A stretch of DNA of 34,386 bases from Streptomyces ossamyceticus (GTDB taxonomy: Bacteria; Actinomycetota; Actinomycetes; Streptomycetales; Streptomycetaceae). Both the position numbers and the translations under genes were made by a program. Where the stretch lies: the NCBI RefSeq assembly GCF_001418475.1, contig NZ_LIQX01000031.1, positions 1 through 34,386 on the forward strand, read 5' to 3'. Position 1 is the stretch's first letter. Every line of letters starts with the position of its first letter. Of this stretch, positions 22,054 through 31,466 are shown piece after piece. Below the pieces are notes generated by a model that worked only from the letters and a program-made list of their open reading frames with translations, was not told the origin of the DNA and did not search any database.

Positions 22054-23982
22054 TCAGCGGACCAACGGCTCCGGCCCCCACTCCGGCTCGCCGCACGTCG
22101 GCCCGCTCGCAGGCCCGCTCACCTCGGACGCCACCGGCCGTTCGTCCAGGACGCGCCGGGCCTCGGCCTCGCCCCAGCTCGTGGCGTACCAGGGGGTGTC
22201 CCGCTCCTCGTCCAGCTCGGCGGCGATGTCCCGCAGCGCGCACGAGCGCATCGGCTCCTCCAGCCGGTCGAGGACGGGTACGGCGTCGGCGGACAGCCCT
22301 CTCGCGTACTCCAGGTCGAACCGGCCCGTCGTCTCGTACCGCTCGACGTTGCGCTCGGCGATCAGCTCGTCCGGCGACACGAAGCCGAACGCGAGCACCC
22401 CGGCGAGCGCGCTGACCGCGACGGCCCGCGGCAGCAGACGGGCACCCCACACCCCGGCCGCCATGATGAGCACGATGACCAGGCCGAGCCACAGCTCCAT
22501 GGCCACCACGGAGATCCTCAGTCGCGTCAGCCCATAGGCCTCCACATACATGTCCATACGGCGCACAGCGGATGCCACGACAACGATCGCCAGCGCGCAC
22601 AGGGTTCCCAGCACGCCCCGCACGAGCGTGCGGTCACTCGATCGGGTGCGCGGGGCCCAGCGCAGTGCCACGACGATGACGGCGAGGGTGAGCAGGGTGG
22701 CCATGAGCAGCTGCCAGAAGCCCTGCCGCGCGTACTGGGCGTAGGTCAGCCCGGTCTCCGCCAGCACGGCGTCGTAGCCTCCGAAGAGCACGGCGAGCTG
22801 GACGGCGTTGAAGGCGGCGAAGAGGACGATCAGTCCGATCAGCGGGAGCGCCCACTCGACGCGGCCACGGGCCACTCCGGCGGTCACCTGGACCCGGTCC
22901 CAGCGGGTCGGCGCCGCGGCCGTGCGGGCCGCGGCGAGTGTCCCGACGAGGCCCACCATGAGGAGCAGGACCCGCCAGGGCGCGTCCTCGGTGGAGACGT
23001 CCGGCACCAGGGCGCCGAGGAGGTCGGCGAAGGCAGCGTCCGCCTGGGCGAACAGCACGCCGAAGACCAGCAGCAGCCCCGCGGCCACGGCGAGCGACCG
23101 CAGCACGGGTCCCACCTTGCTCCGGTCGCCGCCCGCGCGTTCCCGCAGCCCCTGCCAGGCCCAGGCGGGGCCGGTGACCAGCGCCGTGAACACGCCGACG
23201 GGGCCGAGGAGGACGGCCGGCCAGGTGCGGCCGCCGTGCAGGGCGAGCGAGCCCGCCGCGAGCGCGGTGACGACGGCGAGGAAGGAGGGCCACTCAGCGG
23301 CTCGCACGGAGGGCACGACCAGCAGGGCGAGGCCGCCCGCGCCCCAGACGAGCGACCAGGCGCGTGGCCGTCGGCCGGCCCGTCGCCCTGCGACGTACAC
23401 GGCCAGCGTCGCGGGCACGGCGACGACCAGCAGGTTGACCGCCATCCCGTCCCCGAGCAGCAGCATGCTGAGCAGCCCGGTGGCCAGCGCGGCCCAGAGC
23501 GTCGCGGTGCGGATCGGTGCGGGCTCCTCCCCACCGGGCCCAGCCGCACGCCGCGGCGAAGCCGCCCCACCGGCCGCCGTCCCGGCCCCGGCGACCGACC
23601 TCGCCGACTCCGCCCCGGCGACCGACCTCCTCGACTCCAACCGGACGGCCGACCCTGCCGACTCCGACCGGGCACTCTGGCCGACCGGCGCGGAATCAGC
23701 CGGATCCGCTGCCTCGGCCCCGGCAGCCCGGCTCGTCACCCCGGCCTCAGCGTCGGACACGAGCCGCACCTCCTCCGCACCGGCAGGCTCGCCCGCCGAC
23801 ACCGACTCAGCGGCCGAGCCCTCCACCGCGGCGTCCCCCGCGTCCGCGGCGTCCGCCGCGGCCTCCGTGGGCGTCTGCGCGGTCGCTGCCGCATCGGAGC
23901 CCGGCTGCTCGGCCGAGGCTCGCTCCCTGGGCGTTTGCCGGTCGGACCCGGGCGTTGCAGGCGTGGACGGTTGGTCGGACAC
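22054..23982 (-). CDS. DUF4173/DUF4153-type multi-spanning membrane protein
   Basis: 642 aa. The first 150 residues are an Ala/Ser/Glu/Gly-rich disordered N-terminus with repeated PADSAPVG and SARSESAGS-like runs. After it come roughly ten hydrophobic helices (for example TLWAALATGLLSMLLLGDGM, GLALLVVPSV, LIGLIVLFAAFNAVQLAVLF). The loop AVLFGGYDAVLAETGLTYAQ with YARQGFWQLL is a hallmark of DUF4173 proteins. The C-terminus is soluble, about 90 residues, ending in a domain with DRLEEPMRSCALRDIAAEL. Function is not known; the family is widespread in actinobacteria and firmicutes. It converges on the exporter and is upstream of nothing on its strand within 280 bp. Confidence 0.88.
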   Translation of the reverse strand: MSDQPSTPATPGSDRQTPRERASAEQPGSDAAATAQTPTEAAADAADAGDAAVEGSAAESVSAGEPAGAEEVRLVSDAEAGVTSRAAGAEAADPADSAPVGQSARSESAGSAVRLESRRSVAGAESARSVAGAGTAAGGAASPRRAAGPGGEEPAPIRTATLWAALATGLLSMLLLGDGMAVNLLVVAVPATLAVYVAGRRAGRRPRAWSLVWGAGGLALLVVPSVRAAEWPSFLAVVTALAAGSLALHGGRTWPAVLLGPVGVFTALVTGPAWAWQGLRERAGGDRSKVGPVLRSLAVAAGLLLVFGVLFAQADAAFADLLGALVPDVSTEDAPWRVLLLMVGLVGTLAAARTAAAPTRWDRVQVTAGVARGRVEWALPLIGLIVLFAAFNAVQLAVLFGGYDAVLAETGLTYAQYARQGFWQLLMATLLTLAVIVVALRWAPRTRSSDRTLVRGVLGTLCALAIVVVASAVRRMDMYVEAYGLTRLRISVVAMELWLGLVIVLIMAAGVWGARLLPRAVAVSALAGVLAFGFVSPDELIAERNVERYETTGRFDLEYARGLSADAVPVLDRLEEPMRSCALRDIAAELDEERDTPWYATSWGEAEARRVLDERPVASEVSGPASGPTCGEPEWGPEPLVR

Positions 23983-24266
23983 GGGACCCCCTCCCCCGAC
24001 CGGCCCTCATCGCCCGCCGCCGACGGCATGCCGCTGCGGCGGAAGGCTCGTGGGCCGGTGTCTCGGCGCCGCGCCTTGTCAAGATCAACAGCGGCGTGCG
24101 GGACAGGCTATGCGGCGCCCCCGGCCATGACGGAGACCAAGAGGCACTCTGTGGCACGCCTGTGACACTTGAGGCGGTTGTGACAACCGAGCCCAGGGAA
24201 GCGGGCCCAGGGAAGCGGGCCGTCGCCACGCGACCGCCTCGCCGCATCGAATCCCCCCAGGCGGAG

Positions 24267-25172
24267 CTACCGCCCAGGCGCCCAGTCCGGCAGGGCCTCC
24301 GTCTGCTCCACCCATCCTTCGGGAGGTGCCCCGTCCTTGCCGCCGGAGGCGACCACTCCCCCGACGATCGCGCAGGTCGTGTCGACGTCACCGCCGGCCT
24401 GGGCGGTGGTCCAGAACGCCGTCTCGTAGTCACCGAGGGCGCGCGCGGCCGACCACAGCGCGAACGGCACCGTGTCGTGCGCCGTCGTACGCCGACCACA
24501 CCCCAGTACGGCCGCGACGGTGTCCGCGTCGGCGTAGTCGAGCATGTCCCTGGCCCGCCGCAGTCCAGCGCCGACGGCGCTCTTCGGGACGAGCGCGATG
24601 ACCCCGTCGAGCAGCGCCTCGGCGGTCGGCGGCCCCGCAGGGTCGGCCGCCAGGGCGGCGGCCGCGGCAACGGCCATGGCGCCGACGACGGCCTCGCGGT
24701 GCTGGTGCGTGGGGTACGCGGAGATCTCCGCCTGGTGCGTCGCCTGCTCGGGGTCGTCGGCGTACCAGGCGCCCAGCGGGGCGATCCGCATGGCCGCGCC
24801 GTTGCCCCATGATCCCTGGCCGTTGAAGAGGGCGGAGGCCAGTTCACGCCAGTCGCCGCCCTCGCGGACCAGCCGCAGCAGACGGTTGACCGCGGGTCCG
24901 TAGCCCCGGTCGAAGTCGTGGTGGACGGCGAAGGAGCGGGCGAGCTCGTCCTGGTCGATCCGCTGGTGGGCGGCGAGGACGGCCACGACGGAGCAGGCCA
25001 TCTCGGTGTCGTCGGTCCACTGCCAGGGGCCGGGCGGCGTCTCGCGGCGCTTGAGCAGCGGATAGTTCACCGGCACGAAGTACTGCGAGCCCAGCGCGTC
25101 CCCGACCGCGAGTCCGCGCAGGCTGGCCAGGGCGCGCTCCAGGCGGCCGTCGGGAGAGGAGTCAGCGGTCAT
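24267..25172 (-). CDS. ADP-ribosylglycohydrolase family protein
   Basis: 301 aa. The ARH family binds two Mg ions and removes ADP-ribose from proteins or small molecules. Metal-binding blocks are in place: GLAVGDALGSQY at the N-terminus, WTDDTEMA (about residues 51-58), the middle NGAAMRIAPLGAW and C-terminal AGGDVDTTCAIVGGVVAS. The last supplies Asp-x-Asp-Thr. The ATG at 25172 lies 12 nt after the histidine-phosphatase stop, with GGCAGGG as a ribosome binding site, so the two form an operon. The target is not identifiable; ADP-ribosyl-arginine, ADP-ribosyl-serine or a nucleotide-sugar derivative are all possible. Confidence 0.92.
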   Translation of the reverse strand: MTADSSPDGRLERALASLRGLAVGDALGSQYFVPVNYPLLKRRETPPGPWQWTDDTEMACSVVAVLAAHQRIDQDELARSFAVHHDFDRGYGPAVNRLLRLVREGGDWRELASALFNGQGSWGNGAAMRIAPLGAWYADDPEQATHQAEISAYPTHQHREAVVGAMAVAAAAALAADPAGPPTAEALLDGVIALVPKSAVGAGLRRARDMLDYADADTVAAVLGCGRRTTAHDTVPFALWSAARALGDYETAFWTTAQAGGDVDTTCAIVGGVVASGGKDGAPPEGWVEQTEALPDWAPGR

Positions 25173-25184
25173 CGCCCTGCCACT

Positions 25185-25844
25185 CTAACTGGTGGCCCCG
25201 TACGATTCCGGGTCACGCCAGCGGTCGAAGGGCCGGTCGATGGTGTACTTGCCGTTCTCCCCGAGCACGAGCATCCGCATCTCCGCGTTGCCCGGGTTCG
25301 ACAGGGACTCGAACTCGGCGACCGTCCAGTGGAACCAGCGCATGCAGAACAGCCGCATGGCGAGCCCATGGGTCACGATCAGGACGTTCGGCGGATGGTT
25401 CGGGTCCTCGAAACTACGGAAGAGGCTCTCCAGGAAATTGCCGACCCGGTCGTACACGTCGGCCCCGGACTCGCCCTGCGCGAAACGGTAGAAGAAGTGG
25501 CCGTACGCGTCCCGGTAGGCCTTCTGGAGGCGTACCTGCTCGGGGTCCTGCCAGTTGCCCCAGTCCTGCTCCCGCAGGCGGGGCTCCTCGCGTACGCGCA
25601 CCTGCTCGGGGTCCAGATGGAAGGCCTGGAAGGTCTCGTGCGTCCGGCGGTACGGGGAGACGTAGACGCTGACACGCTCCCGGCCGAACAGCTCCCGGAG
25701 CCGTTTGCCGGTCTCCTCGGCCTGCTGCCAGCCCAGGTCGGTGAGGGCCAGAGCATGGTCGGGCTCGCGTTCGTACACGGTGTCATCAACATTGCCCGTT
25801 GACTCGCCGTGCCGGACAAGGACGATGCGCCGTGGTCGTGCCAT
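25185..25844 (-). CDS. Histidine phosphatase (phosphoglycerate-mutase superfamily)
   Basis: 219 aa. The N-terminal catalytic RHG motif is at residues 11-13 (VLVRHGES) with the phospho-acceptor His12. SPYRRTHETF gives the second catalytic Arg, and VLIVTHGLAMRLF contains the second catalytic His. The family dephosphorylates small phosphoesters or phosphoproteins. The long insert with RLREQDWGNWQ resembles the branch often annotated as broad-specificity phosphatase or cofactor-independent phosphoglycerate mutase-like. It is the first gene of a two-gene operon with the ADP-ribosylglycohydrolase, which suggests linked removal of phosphate and ADP-ribose from one substrate (inference). Confidence 0.93.
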   Translation of the reverse strand: MARPRRIVLVRHGESTGNVDDTVYEREPDHALALTDLGWQQAEETGKRLRELFGRERVSVYVSPYRRTHETFQAFHLDPEQVRVREEPRLREQDWGNWQDPEQVRLQKAYRDAYGHFFYRFAQGESGADVYDRVGNFLESLFRSFEDPNHPPNVLIVTHGLAMRLFCMRWFHWTVAEFESLSNPGNAEMRMLVLGENGKYTIDRPFDRWRDPESYGATS

Positions 25845-25987
25845 GCCAAGACCCTAAACGGGACGAGGCCTTGACGAGCACCTGTCCGGGTCACCTACGG
25901 CGTAGATCACACGGATCCTGACAGTCCGGTTGCCGGACCCCGCCCGAGTCCGGATCTGCGGCATGCCAGGCAGGCCCCCTCTCGGCG

Positions 25988-26593
25988 TCAGACCGTCCAG
26001 CTCGGTTCGAGTTCCACGATGTCGCCCGCGAGGGCGGCGACATCCGCTTCGATCTGGGCCCGCAGGGCAAGGCGCTCGATGCGTTCGACACGGTATTTGC
26101 CGTGCTCGGCGGCCGACTGCCACATGGAGAGGATCAAGAACTCATGGCCCGGCGCCTCGCCGAACAGGCCCCGCAGCATTCCGGGGGAACCCGCCATCGC
26201 GGGGTTCCAGACCTTCTCCTGCATCAGCGCGAAGTGCTCGGCGCGCTCCTCGTGGACACGGCAGTGCGCCACCCGTACGAGGTCGGCGTCACCGAAACGC
26301 GGCTCGAAGCCGGTCTTCACGTCGAAGCGGTAGTCGAACAGCTTGACCTGTGTGTCCTTGTGGGTGCCGGACTGCGAGGCGGCAAGCCGGTCGTGGGATC
26401 GGGCCATGAAGGAGTCGTAGAAGGCACGGCTCTCCCAGAACGAGAAGATGTGCGCCACCCCGGGTCGTGCCCGGCTCCAGCCCCCACCCTGTCCACGGAA
26501 TCCCGGCTCCCCCAGAAGCCCCGCCCACTTTCGCTGCCCCCGCTCGAAACCGCGGCGGTCGACCACGGTGCAGCGAATCCACTTGACCAGCAC
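25988..26593 (-). CDS. DUF4937/YdbC-like protein, duplicated ABM-type fold
   Basis: 201 aa from the GTG at 26593 (MLVKWIRCTVVDRRGFERGQ); the open frame upstream to 26776 is antisense to the TerD-family gene and is rejected. Two halves have the same pattern: a first strand (VKWIRCTV / LVRVAHCRV), a helix region with a Trp/Phe (KWAGLLG / EHFALMQEKVWNPAM) and a second strand with a Trp (AHIFSFWES / EFLILSMWQS). This looks like a tandem dimeric alpha-beta barrel as in antibiotic-biosynthesis monooxygenase-like proteins. Catalytic residues cannot be assigned. It is divergent from the TerD-family gene with 154 bp between starts. Function unknown; proteins of this type are common in streptomycete chromosomes. 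Confidence 0.8.
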   Translation of the reverse strand: MLVKWIRCTVVDRRGFERGQRKWAGLLGEPGFRGQGGGWSRARPGVAHIFSFWESRAFYDSFMARSHDRLAASQSGTHKDTQVKLFDYRFDVKTGFEPRFGDADLVRVAHCRVHEERAEHFALMQEKVWNPAMAGSPGMLRGLFGEAPGHEFLILSMWQSAAEHGKYRVERIERLALRAQIEADVAALAGDIVELEPSWTV

Positions 26594-26747
26594 CGCGCCA
26601 TGGTAAGGCCACGGAGCGTGGCGCCGGTCACTCTCCGACGGGTTGTGGCCCGGCGAGCGCCGGCGTACGCATGCGAGGATGGGCAACTGGCCTGGACTGG
26701 GGAGCAGTTCGGCCCTTACGCACCGGAGAACGGGGAGGAGAGTTCTG

Positions 26748-27281
26748 TTGAACGGCCTCAACAAGGGCATCCGCAAGGTCGAGGTGTCGCTGAAGTGGGA
26801 TCCGAGCCCCGCCGGTCAGCCGCCCTCGGACCTCGACATCGTCGCGGCGACCTACCCGGCGGCCGACCCGAGCGGCGATCCCGCCTACGTCGTGCACTTC
26901 GACAGCCGCTCGCCCGACGGCACCATCACCCTCAACCGCGACAGCAAGACCGGCCAGGGCTTCGGCTGGGACGAGGTGATGACGGTCGAGCTGAACCGCC
27001 TCGACAGCCGGTACGGGCGCGTGGTGATCGGCGTGGCCATACAGCAGGGGGCGAGCCCGAAGACCTTCGGTGACGTCAGCAAGGCGGCCCTGCGCATCCG
27101 CGAGGACTACACCGTCCTCGCCGAGGACGACTTCGCCTCGGTCCAGGGCTCCACGGCCGCGGTCATCGGCGAGTTCGTCCGGGACGGCTCCGGCTCCTGG
27201 AGCTTCCTCCCCGGTCTCCACGGCTACGACGAGGACCCGGCGACCTTCGCCCGCGTGATGGGCGCCCCGCGCGAGTCCTGA
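26748..27281 (+). CDS. TerD-family protein
   Basis: 177 aa from the TTG at 26748, which follows GAGGAG at 7-8 nt; starts further upstream in the frame give no family resemblance. TerD proteins (tellurium resistance/stress) bind Ca2+ and appear to work at the membrane. Matching blocks are the opening LNKGIRKVEVSLKWDP, DLDIVAATY in place of the usual DLDASAFLL, the central VVHFDSRSPDGTITLNRDSK, then GWDEVMTVELNRLDSRYGRVVIGVAIQQG and the end strand FVRDGSGSWSFLPGLHGY. The acidic Ca2+-binding positions are partly conserved. It stands alone, with a strong terminator after it. Confidence 0.88.
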   Translation: MNGLNKGIRKVEVSLKWDPSPAGQPPSDLDIVAATYPAADPSGDPAYVVHFDSRSPDGTITLNRDSKTGQGFGWDEVMTVELNRLDSRYGRVVIGVAIQQGASPKTFGDVSKAALRIREDYTVLAEDDFASVQGSTAAVIGEFVRDGSGSWSFLPGLHGYDEDPATFARVMGAPRES

Positions 27282-27301
27282 CGCACCGCGCCACGGACGC
27301 C

Positions 27302-27336
27302 GAAGGGCGGCACAGCCACGGGCCGTGCCGCCCTTC
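27302..27336. terminator. Bidirectional terminator, TerD-family gene / nrdJ
   Basis: The stem GAAGGGCGGCAC (27302-27313) pairs perfectly with GTGCCGCCCTTC (27325-27336), with an 11-nt loop. It sits between two convergent stop codons (27281 and 27351). Confidence 0.9.
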
Positions 27337-27350
27337 AGCGCCTCAAGAGG

Positions 27351-30245
27351 TCAGCTGCAGCCGCTGGTCGAGCCGCAGCCCTCGCAGATGTAGCAGGAGC
27401 CGGCCCGCTGCATCTTCGTACCGCAGGAGAAGCAGAGCGGGGCGTCGGCGTGGATGCCCAGCTGCATCTCCACCAGCTCGGCGCTGGTGTGCGCCTGCTT
27501 CGGAGCGGGCTTGGCCGCCTCGACCTCGGCCTGCGGCGTGGCCACGGCCTTCAGGTCCGTCTGCCGCGGGGCCGACTGGGCCAGGCCCTCGACGTCCACG
27601 TCCTCCTCGGCGGGCTCGTACGAACCCGTCTCCAGGTGACGCTGACGCTCCTCGGCGGAGTGGATGCCGAGCGCGGAACGCGTCTCGAAGGGCAGGAAGT
27701 CCAGCGCCAGACGGCGGAAGATGTAGTCGACGATCGACTGGGCCATCCGCACGTCCGGGTCGTCCGTCATACCGGCCGGCTCGAAGCGCATGTTGGTGAA
27801 CTTCGAGACGTACGTCTCCAGCGGCACGCCGTACTGGAGGCCGACGGAGACCGCGATGGAGAAGGCGTCCATCATGCCCGCGAGGGTGGAGCCCTGCTTG
27901 GACATCTTCAGGAAGACCTCGCCGAGACCGTCGTCCGGGTAGGAGTTCGCGGTCATGTAGCCCTCGGCGCCGCCGACGGTGAAGGACGTGGTGATGCCGG
28001 GACGTCCCTTCGGGAGGCGCTTGCGGACGGGGCGGTACTCGACGACCTTCTCGACCGCGGTCCGGATCGTGTCCTCGGCCTTCTCGGTGATCTCCGCCTT
28101 CTCCGAGTCCTTGGTCTTGGCGGAGAGCGGCTGGCCGACCTTGCAGTTGTCGCGGTAGATCGCCAGCGCCTTGACGCCGAGCTTCCAGGCCTCGAAGTAG
28201 ATCTCCTCGACCTCCTCGACGGTCGCCGTCTCCGGCATGTTGACCGTCTTGGAGATGGCGCCCGAGATCCACGGCTGGATCGCGGCCATCATGCGGACGT
28301 GGCCCATCGGGGAGATGGCCCGCTCGCCCATGGCGCAGTCGAAGACCTCGTAGTGCTCCGGCTTGAGGCTCGGGGCGTCGATCACATTGCCGTTCTCGGC
28401 GATGTGGGCGACGATCGCCTCGATCTGCTCCTCCTGGTAGCCCAGGCGGCGCAGGGCCTGCGGAACCGTGCCGTTGACGATCTGCATCGAGCCGCCGCCG
28501 ACCAGCTTCTTGAACTTGACCAGCGCCAGGTCCGGCTCGACACCGGTCGTGTCGCAGGACATCGCGAGGCCGATGGTGCCGGTGGGGGCGAGCACCGAGG
28601 CCTGCGAGTTGCGGAAGCCGTTCTTCTCGCCGAGGCGGACCACGTCCTGCCAGGCCTCCGTGGCGGCGGCCCAGACCGGGGTGTCCAGGTCGTCCATGCG
28701 CACGGCGGTGCCGTTGGCGTCGGAGTGCTGCTTCATGACGCGGTTGTGGGCGTCGGCGTTACGGGCGTAGCCGTCGTACGGGCCGACGACCGCGGCCAGT
28801 TCGGCGGAGCGGCGGTAGGCCGTACTCGTCATCAGCGAGGTGATGGCGCCGGCGAGGGCGCGGCCGCCGTCGGAGTCGTACGCGTGGCCGGTCGCCATGA
28901 GCAGGGCGCCGAGGTTGGCGTAGCCGATGCCGAGCTGGCGGAAGGCGCGGGTGTTCTCACCGATCTTCTGGGTCGGGAAGTCCGCGAAGCAGATCGAGAT
29001 GTCCATCGCGGTGATGACCAGCTCGACGACCTTCTGGAACCGCTCGACGTCGAAGGACTGGCTGCCCTTGCCGTCGTCGTCCAGGAACTTCATCAGGTTC
29101 AGCGAGGCCAGGTTGCAGGACGTGTTGTCCAGGTGCATGTACTCGCTGCACGGGTTCGACGCGGTGATCCGGCCGGACTCGGGGCAGGTGTGCCAGGTGT
29201 TGATGGTGTCGTCGTACTGGATGCCGGGGTCGGCACAGGCCCAGGCGGCCTCGGCGATCTTGCGGAACAGCGCCTTGGCGTCGACCTGCTCGATGACCTC
29301 GCCGGTCATGCGGGCACGCAGGCCGAAGTCGCCGCCCTGCTCGACCGCCTTCATGAACTCGTCGTTCACCCGGACCGAGTTGTTGGCGTTCTGGTACTGG
29401 ACGGAGGTGATGTCGTCGCCACCGAGGTCCATGTCGAAGCCCGCGTCGCGCAGGACGCGGATCTTCTCCTCCTCCTTCACCTTGGTCTCGATGAAGTCCT
29501 CGATGTCCGGGTGGTCCACGTCGAGGACGACCATCTTGGCGGCGCGGCGAGTGGCACCGCCCGACTTGATCGTCCCGGCGGACGCGTCGGCGCCGCGCAT
29601 GAAGGAGACGGGACCGGAGGCGTTGCCGCCGGAGGAGAGCAGCTCCTTGGAGGAACGGATGCGGGACAGGTTCAGGCCGGCGCCGGAGCCGCCCTTGAAG
29701 ATCATGCCCTCTTCCTTGTACCAGTCGAGGATCGACTCCATGGAGTCGTCGACGGCCAGGATGAAGCAGGCGGAAACCTGCTGGGGCTGCGGGGTGCCCA
29801 CGTTGAACCAGACGGGGCTGTTGAAGCTGAAGATCTGGTGCAGGAGGGCGTACGCCAGTTCGTGCTCGAAGATCTCGGCGTCGGCGGGCGAGGCGAAGTA
29901 CTTGTAGTCCTCACCGGCCTTCCGGTACGTCTTCACGATGCGGTCGATGAGCTGCTTCAGGCTCACCTCGCGCTGCGGGGTGCCGACGGCGCCCCGGAAG
30001 TACTTGCTGGTGACGATGTTGACCGCGTTCACCGACCAGAACTCGGGGAACTCGACGCCACGCTGCTCGAAGTTGACCGAGCCGTCGCGCCAGTTGGTCA
30101 TGACGACGTCACGGCGCTCCCAGGCCACCTCGTCGTACGGGTGCACGCCGGGGGTGGTGTGGATGCGCTCGATACGCAGGCCCTTGCTCGCCTTGGTGCC
30201 CTTGGCGCGGGAACTCCGTGCCGGACCGCTCGCCGTCTCTGTCAT
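27351..30245 (-). CDS. nrdJ: Class II (adenosylcobalamin-dependent) ribonucleotide reductase
   Basis: 964 aa from the ATG at 30245 with GGGAGG close upstream; the frame upstream of it is open but unrelated. NrdJ reduces ribonucleotides to deoxyribonucleotides with a cobalamin-derived radical and is oxygen-independent. Visible features include FNSPVWFNVG and CFILAVDDSME (active-site Cys), SGGATRRAAKMVVLDVDHPD, NPCSEYMHLDNTSCNLASLN with the catalytic Cys and Glu, and APTGTIGLAMSCDTTGVEPD. The C-terminus carries a zinc-ribbon tail (CFSCGTKM then CYICEGCGSTSGC) thought to relay electrons. nrdR lies 160 bp upstream in the same direction, as in other streptomycetes. Confidence 0.97.
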   Translation of the reverse strand: MTETASGPARSSRAKGTKASKGLRIERIHTTPGVHPYDEVAWERRDVVMTNWRDGSVNFEQRGVEFPEFWSVNAVNIVTSKYFRGAVGTPQREVSLKQLIDRIVKTYRKAGEDYKYFASPADAEIFEHELAYALLHQIFSFNSPVWFNVGTPQPQQVSACFILAVDDSMESILDWYKEEGMIFKGGSGAGLNLSRIRSSKELLSSGGNASGPVSFMRGADASAGTIKSGGATRRAAKMVVLDVDHPDIEDFIETKVKEEEKIRVLRDAGFDMDLGGDDITSVQYQNANNSVRVNDEFMKAVEQGGDFGLRARMTGEVIEQVDAKALFRKIAEAAWACADPGIQYDDTINTWHTCPESGRITASNPCSEYMHLDNTSCNLASLNLMKFLDDDGKGSQSFDVERFQKVVELVITAMDISICFADFPTQKIGENTRAFRQLGIGYANLGALLMATGHAYDSDGGRALAGAITSLMTSTAYRRSAELAAVVGPYDGYARNADAHNRVMKQHSDANGTAVRMDDLDTPVWAAATEAWQDVVRLGEKNGFRNSQASVLAPTGTIGLAMSCDTTGVEPDLALVKFKKLVGGGSMQIVNGTVPQALRRLGYQEEQIEAIVAHIAENGNVIDAPSLKPEHYEVFDCAMGERAISPMGHVRMMAAIQPWISGAISKTVNMPETATVEEVEEIYFEAWKLGVKALAIYRDNCKVGQPLSAKTKDSEKAEITEKAEDTIRTAVEKVVEYRPVRKRLPKGRPGITTSFTVGGAEGYMTANSYPDDGLGEVFLKMSKQGSTLAGMMDAFSIAVSVGLQYGVPLETYVSKFTNMRFEPAGMTDDPDVRMAQSIVDYIFRRLALDFLPFETRSALGIHSAEERQRHLETGSYEPAEEDVDVEGLAQSAPRQTDLKAVATPQAEVEAAKPAPKQAHTSAELVEMQLGIHADAPLCFSCGTKMQRAGSCYICEGCGSTSGCS

Positions 30246-30404
30246 GCCGCCTCCCTGTATCGGGCAAAACGCCCTGAAGTGCCACTTTGTTCCTGTGACA
30301 CGGTGTTCTGTCTTGTGTCGCGACCCGGCTCGCACAGCCGTCCGCGACAGGTCTCGATCGCCGCCGATCACCCGGCCCTGATGGCCCGGAGGTGCGGCCC
30401 GCCC

Positions 30405-30968
30405 TCAGTCGGCGGCGTTGGCGGGCACGGGGACTTGGGCAGTCCCTCCGGACCCGCGGTCGTTCTCCCGGCACCCCTCGACCGCGCTGTCGACGCCGTC
30501 GTCGTCCGCGCCGGGGCGCTTCCCCTGCTCTTCCCTGAGTTCCGCGATGGCGGCCTCGAAGTCCTCAAGCGAGTCGAACGCCCGGTAGACCGAGGCGAAC
30601 CGCAAGTAGGCGACGAGGTCGAGTTCCTGCAGCGGACCGAGTATGGCCAGACCCACGTCATGAGTGGTCAGTTCGGCGCTGCCGGTGGCGCGCACCGCCT
30701 CCTCGACCCGTTGGCCGAGCTGGGCGAGCGCGTCCTCGGTGACAGGCCGTCCCTGACATGCCTTGCGGACGCCGTTGATGACCTTGGTGCGACTGAAGGG
30801 TTCGGTCACACCGGACCTCTTGACCACCATCAGCGAGCACGTCTCCACCGTCGTGAAACGACGGGAGCAGTCCGGACACTGGCGGCGCCTGCGGATCGAC
30901 GTACCGTCGTCCGTCGTACGACTGTCGACGACACGGCTGTCGGGGTGCCTGCAGAAGGGACAGTGCAT
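30405..30968 (-). CDS. nrdR: Transcriptional repressor of ribonucleotide reductase genes
   Basis: 187 aa from the ATG at 30968, with AGGAGGG 8 nt upstream. The N-terminal zinc ribbon has Cys3/Cys6 in MHCPFC and Cys31/Cys34 in QCPDCSRRF. The rest is an ATP-cone domain ([21 protein letters not shown] and [19 protein letters not shown]) that reads dATP/ATP. It represses class I and class II nrd operons when dNTPs are abundant. The C-terminal tail of about 35 residues ([14 protein letters not shown] and beyond) is longer than in most bacteria and is probably disordered. A NrdR-box-like palindrome lies about 140 bp upstream of its start, suggesting autoregulation of nrdR-nrdJ. Confidence 0.96.
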   Translation of the reverse strand: MHCPFCRHPDSRVVDSRTTDDGTSIRRRRQCPDCSRRFTTVETCSLMVVKRSGVTEPFSRTKVINGVRKACQGRPVTEDALAQLGQRVEEAVRATGSAELTTHDVGLAILGPLQELDLVAYLRFASVYRAFDSLEDFEAAIAELREEQGKRPGADDDGVDSAVEGCRENDRGSGGTAQVPVPANAAD

Positions 30969-31103
30969 AACTCCAACCCTCCTCACAGCACGACTCAATA
31001 GCCCCACGAGCCTCTTGGACCCCGCGGAAGCAGCCCCAAGCATAGGGGATGACCATGAGGCCTCAGACCGGGGGGACCACAACTTCTGGGCCGTTGCCGC
31101 AAT

Positions 31104-31127
31104 CCAAGCACTAGATGTAGGGCTTGG
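31104..31127 (-). promoter_or_regulatory. NrdR-box-like palindrome upstream of nrdR
   Basis: A 24-bp imperfect palindrome has arms CCAAGC (31104-31109) and GCTTGG (31122-31127) and a CTAGATGTAG centre. The central part resembles the NrdR consensus CACTATATATAGTG. A possible second, weaker site is ACACGACGCGCGTGT at 31141-31155, centred about 32 bp away, roughly three helical turns. NrdR commonly binds such paired boxes. Confidence 0.6.
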
Positions 31128-31450
31128 CACGTAAATCCCCACACGACGCGCGTGTCGCACCCGTACTGGCAAGTGCCGGACGAAGGAGCCGTCGCGGAGC
31201 GCATCCACACCGTCGCGGAACGGACCCGGACGCACCGCTACGGACCGGAACGCGAGGGGGACCGGAGAAAGCCGGGTACCGGTACCCGACGGAAGAAGGG
31301 GGGAGTGGCAGACTGTGCCGCGCGGCTACAGCGGCCCACGAAGCCCCGCCCCGGCGGTGAAGAGTACAGCAATCAGCGGTTTTGTCCGCCGGAGCTGTCG
31401 AGCCATACACCTGCACACATGGTCACGTCAGGTAATCCACGGTTTTTCAC

Positions 31451-31466
31451 TCGAACGTGTGTTTGG
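31451..31466 (+). promoter_or_regulatory. LexA-binding SOS box in the lexA promoter
   Basis: TCGAACGTGTGTTTGG fits the actinobacterial and Gram-positive SOS box CGAAC-N4-GTTYG. It lies 61 bp upstream of the lexA start, as expected for autoregulation. Confidence 0.85.
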
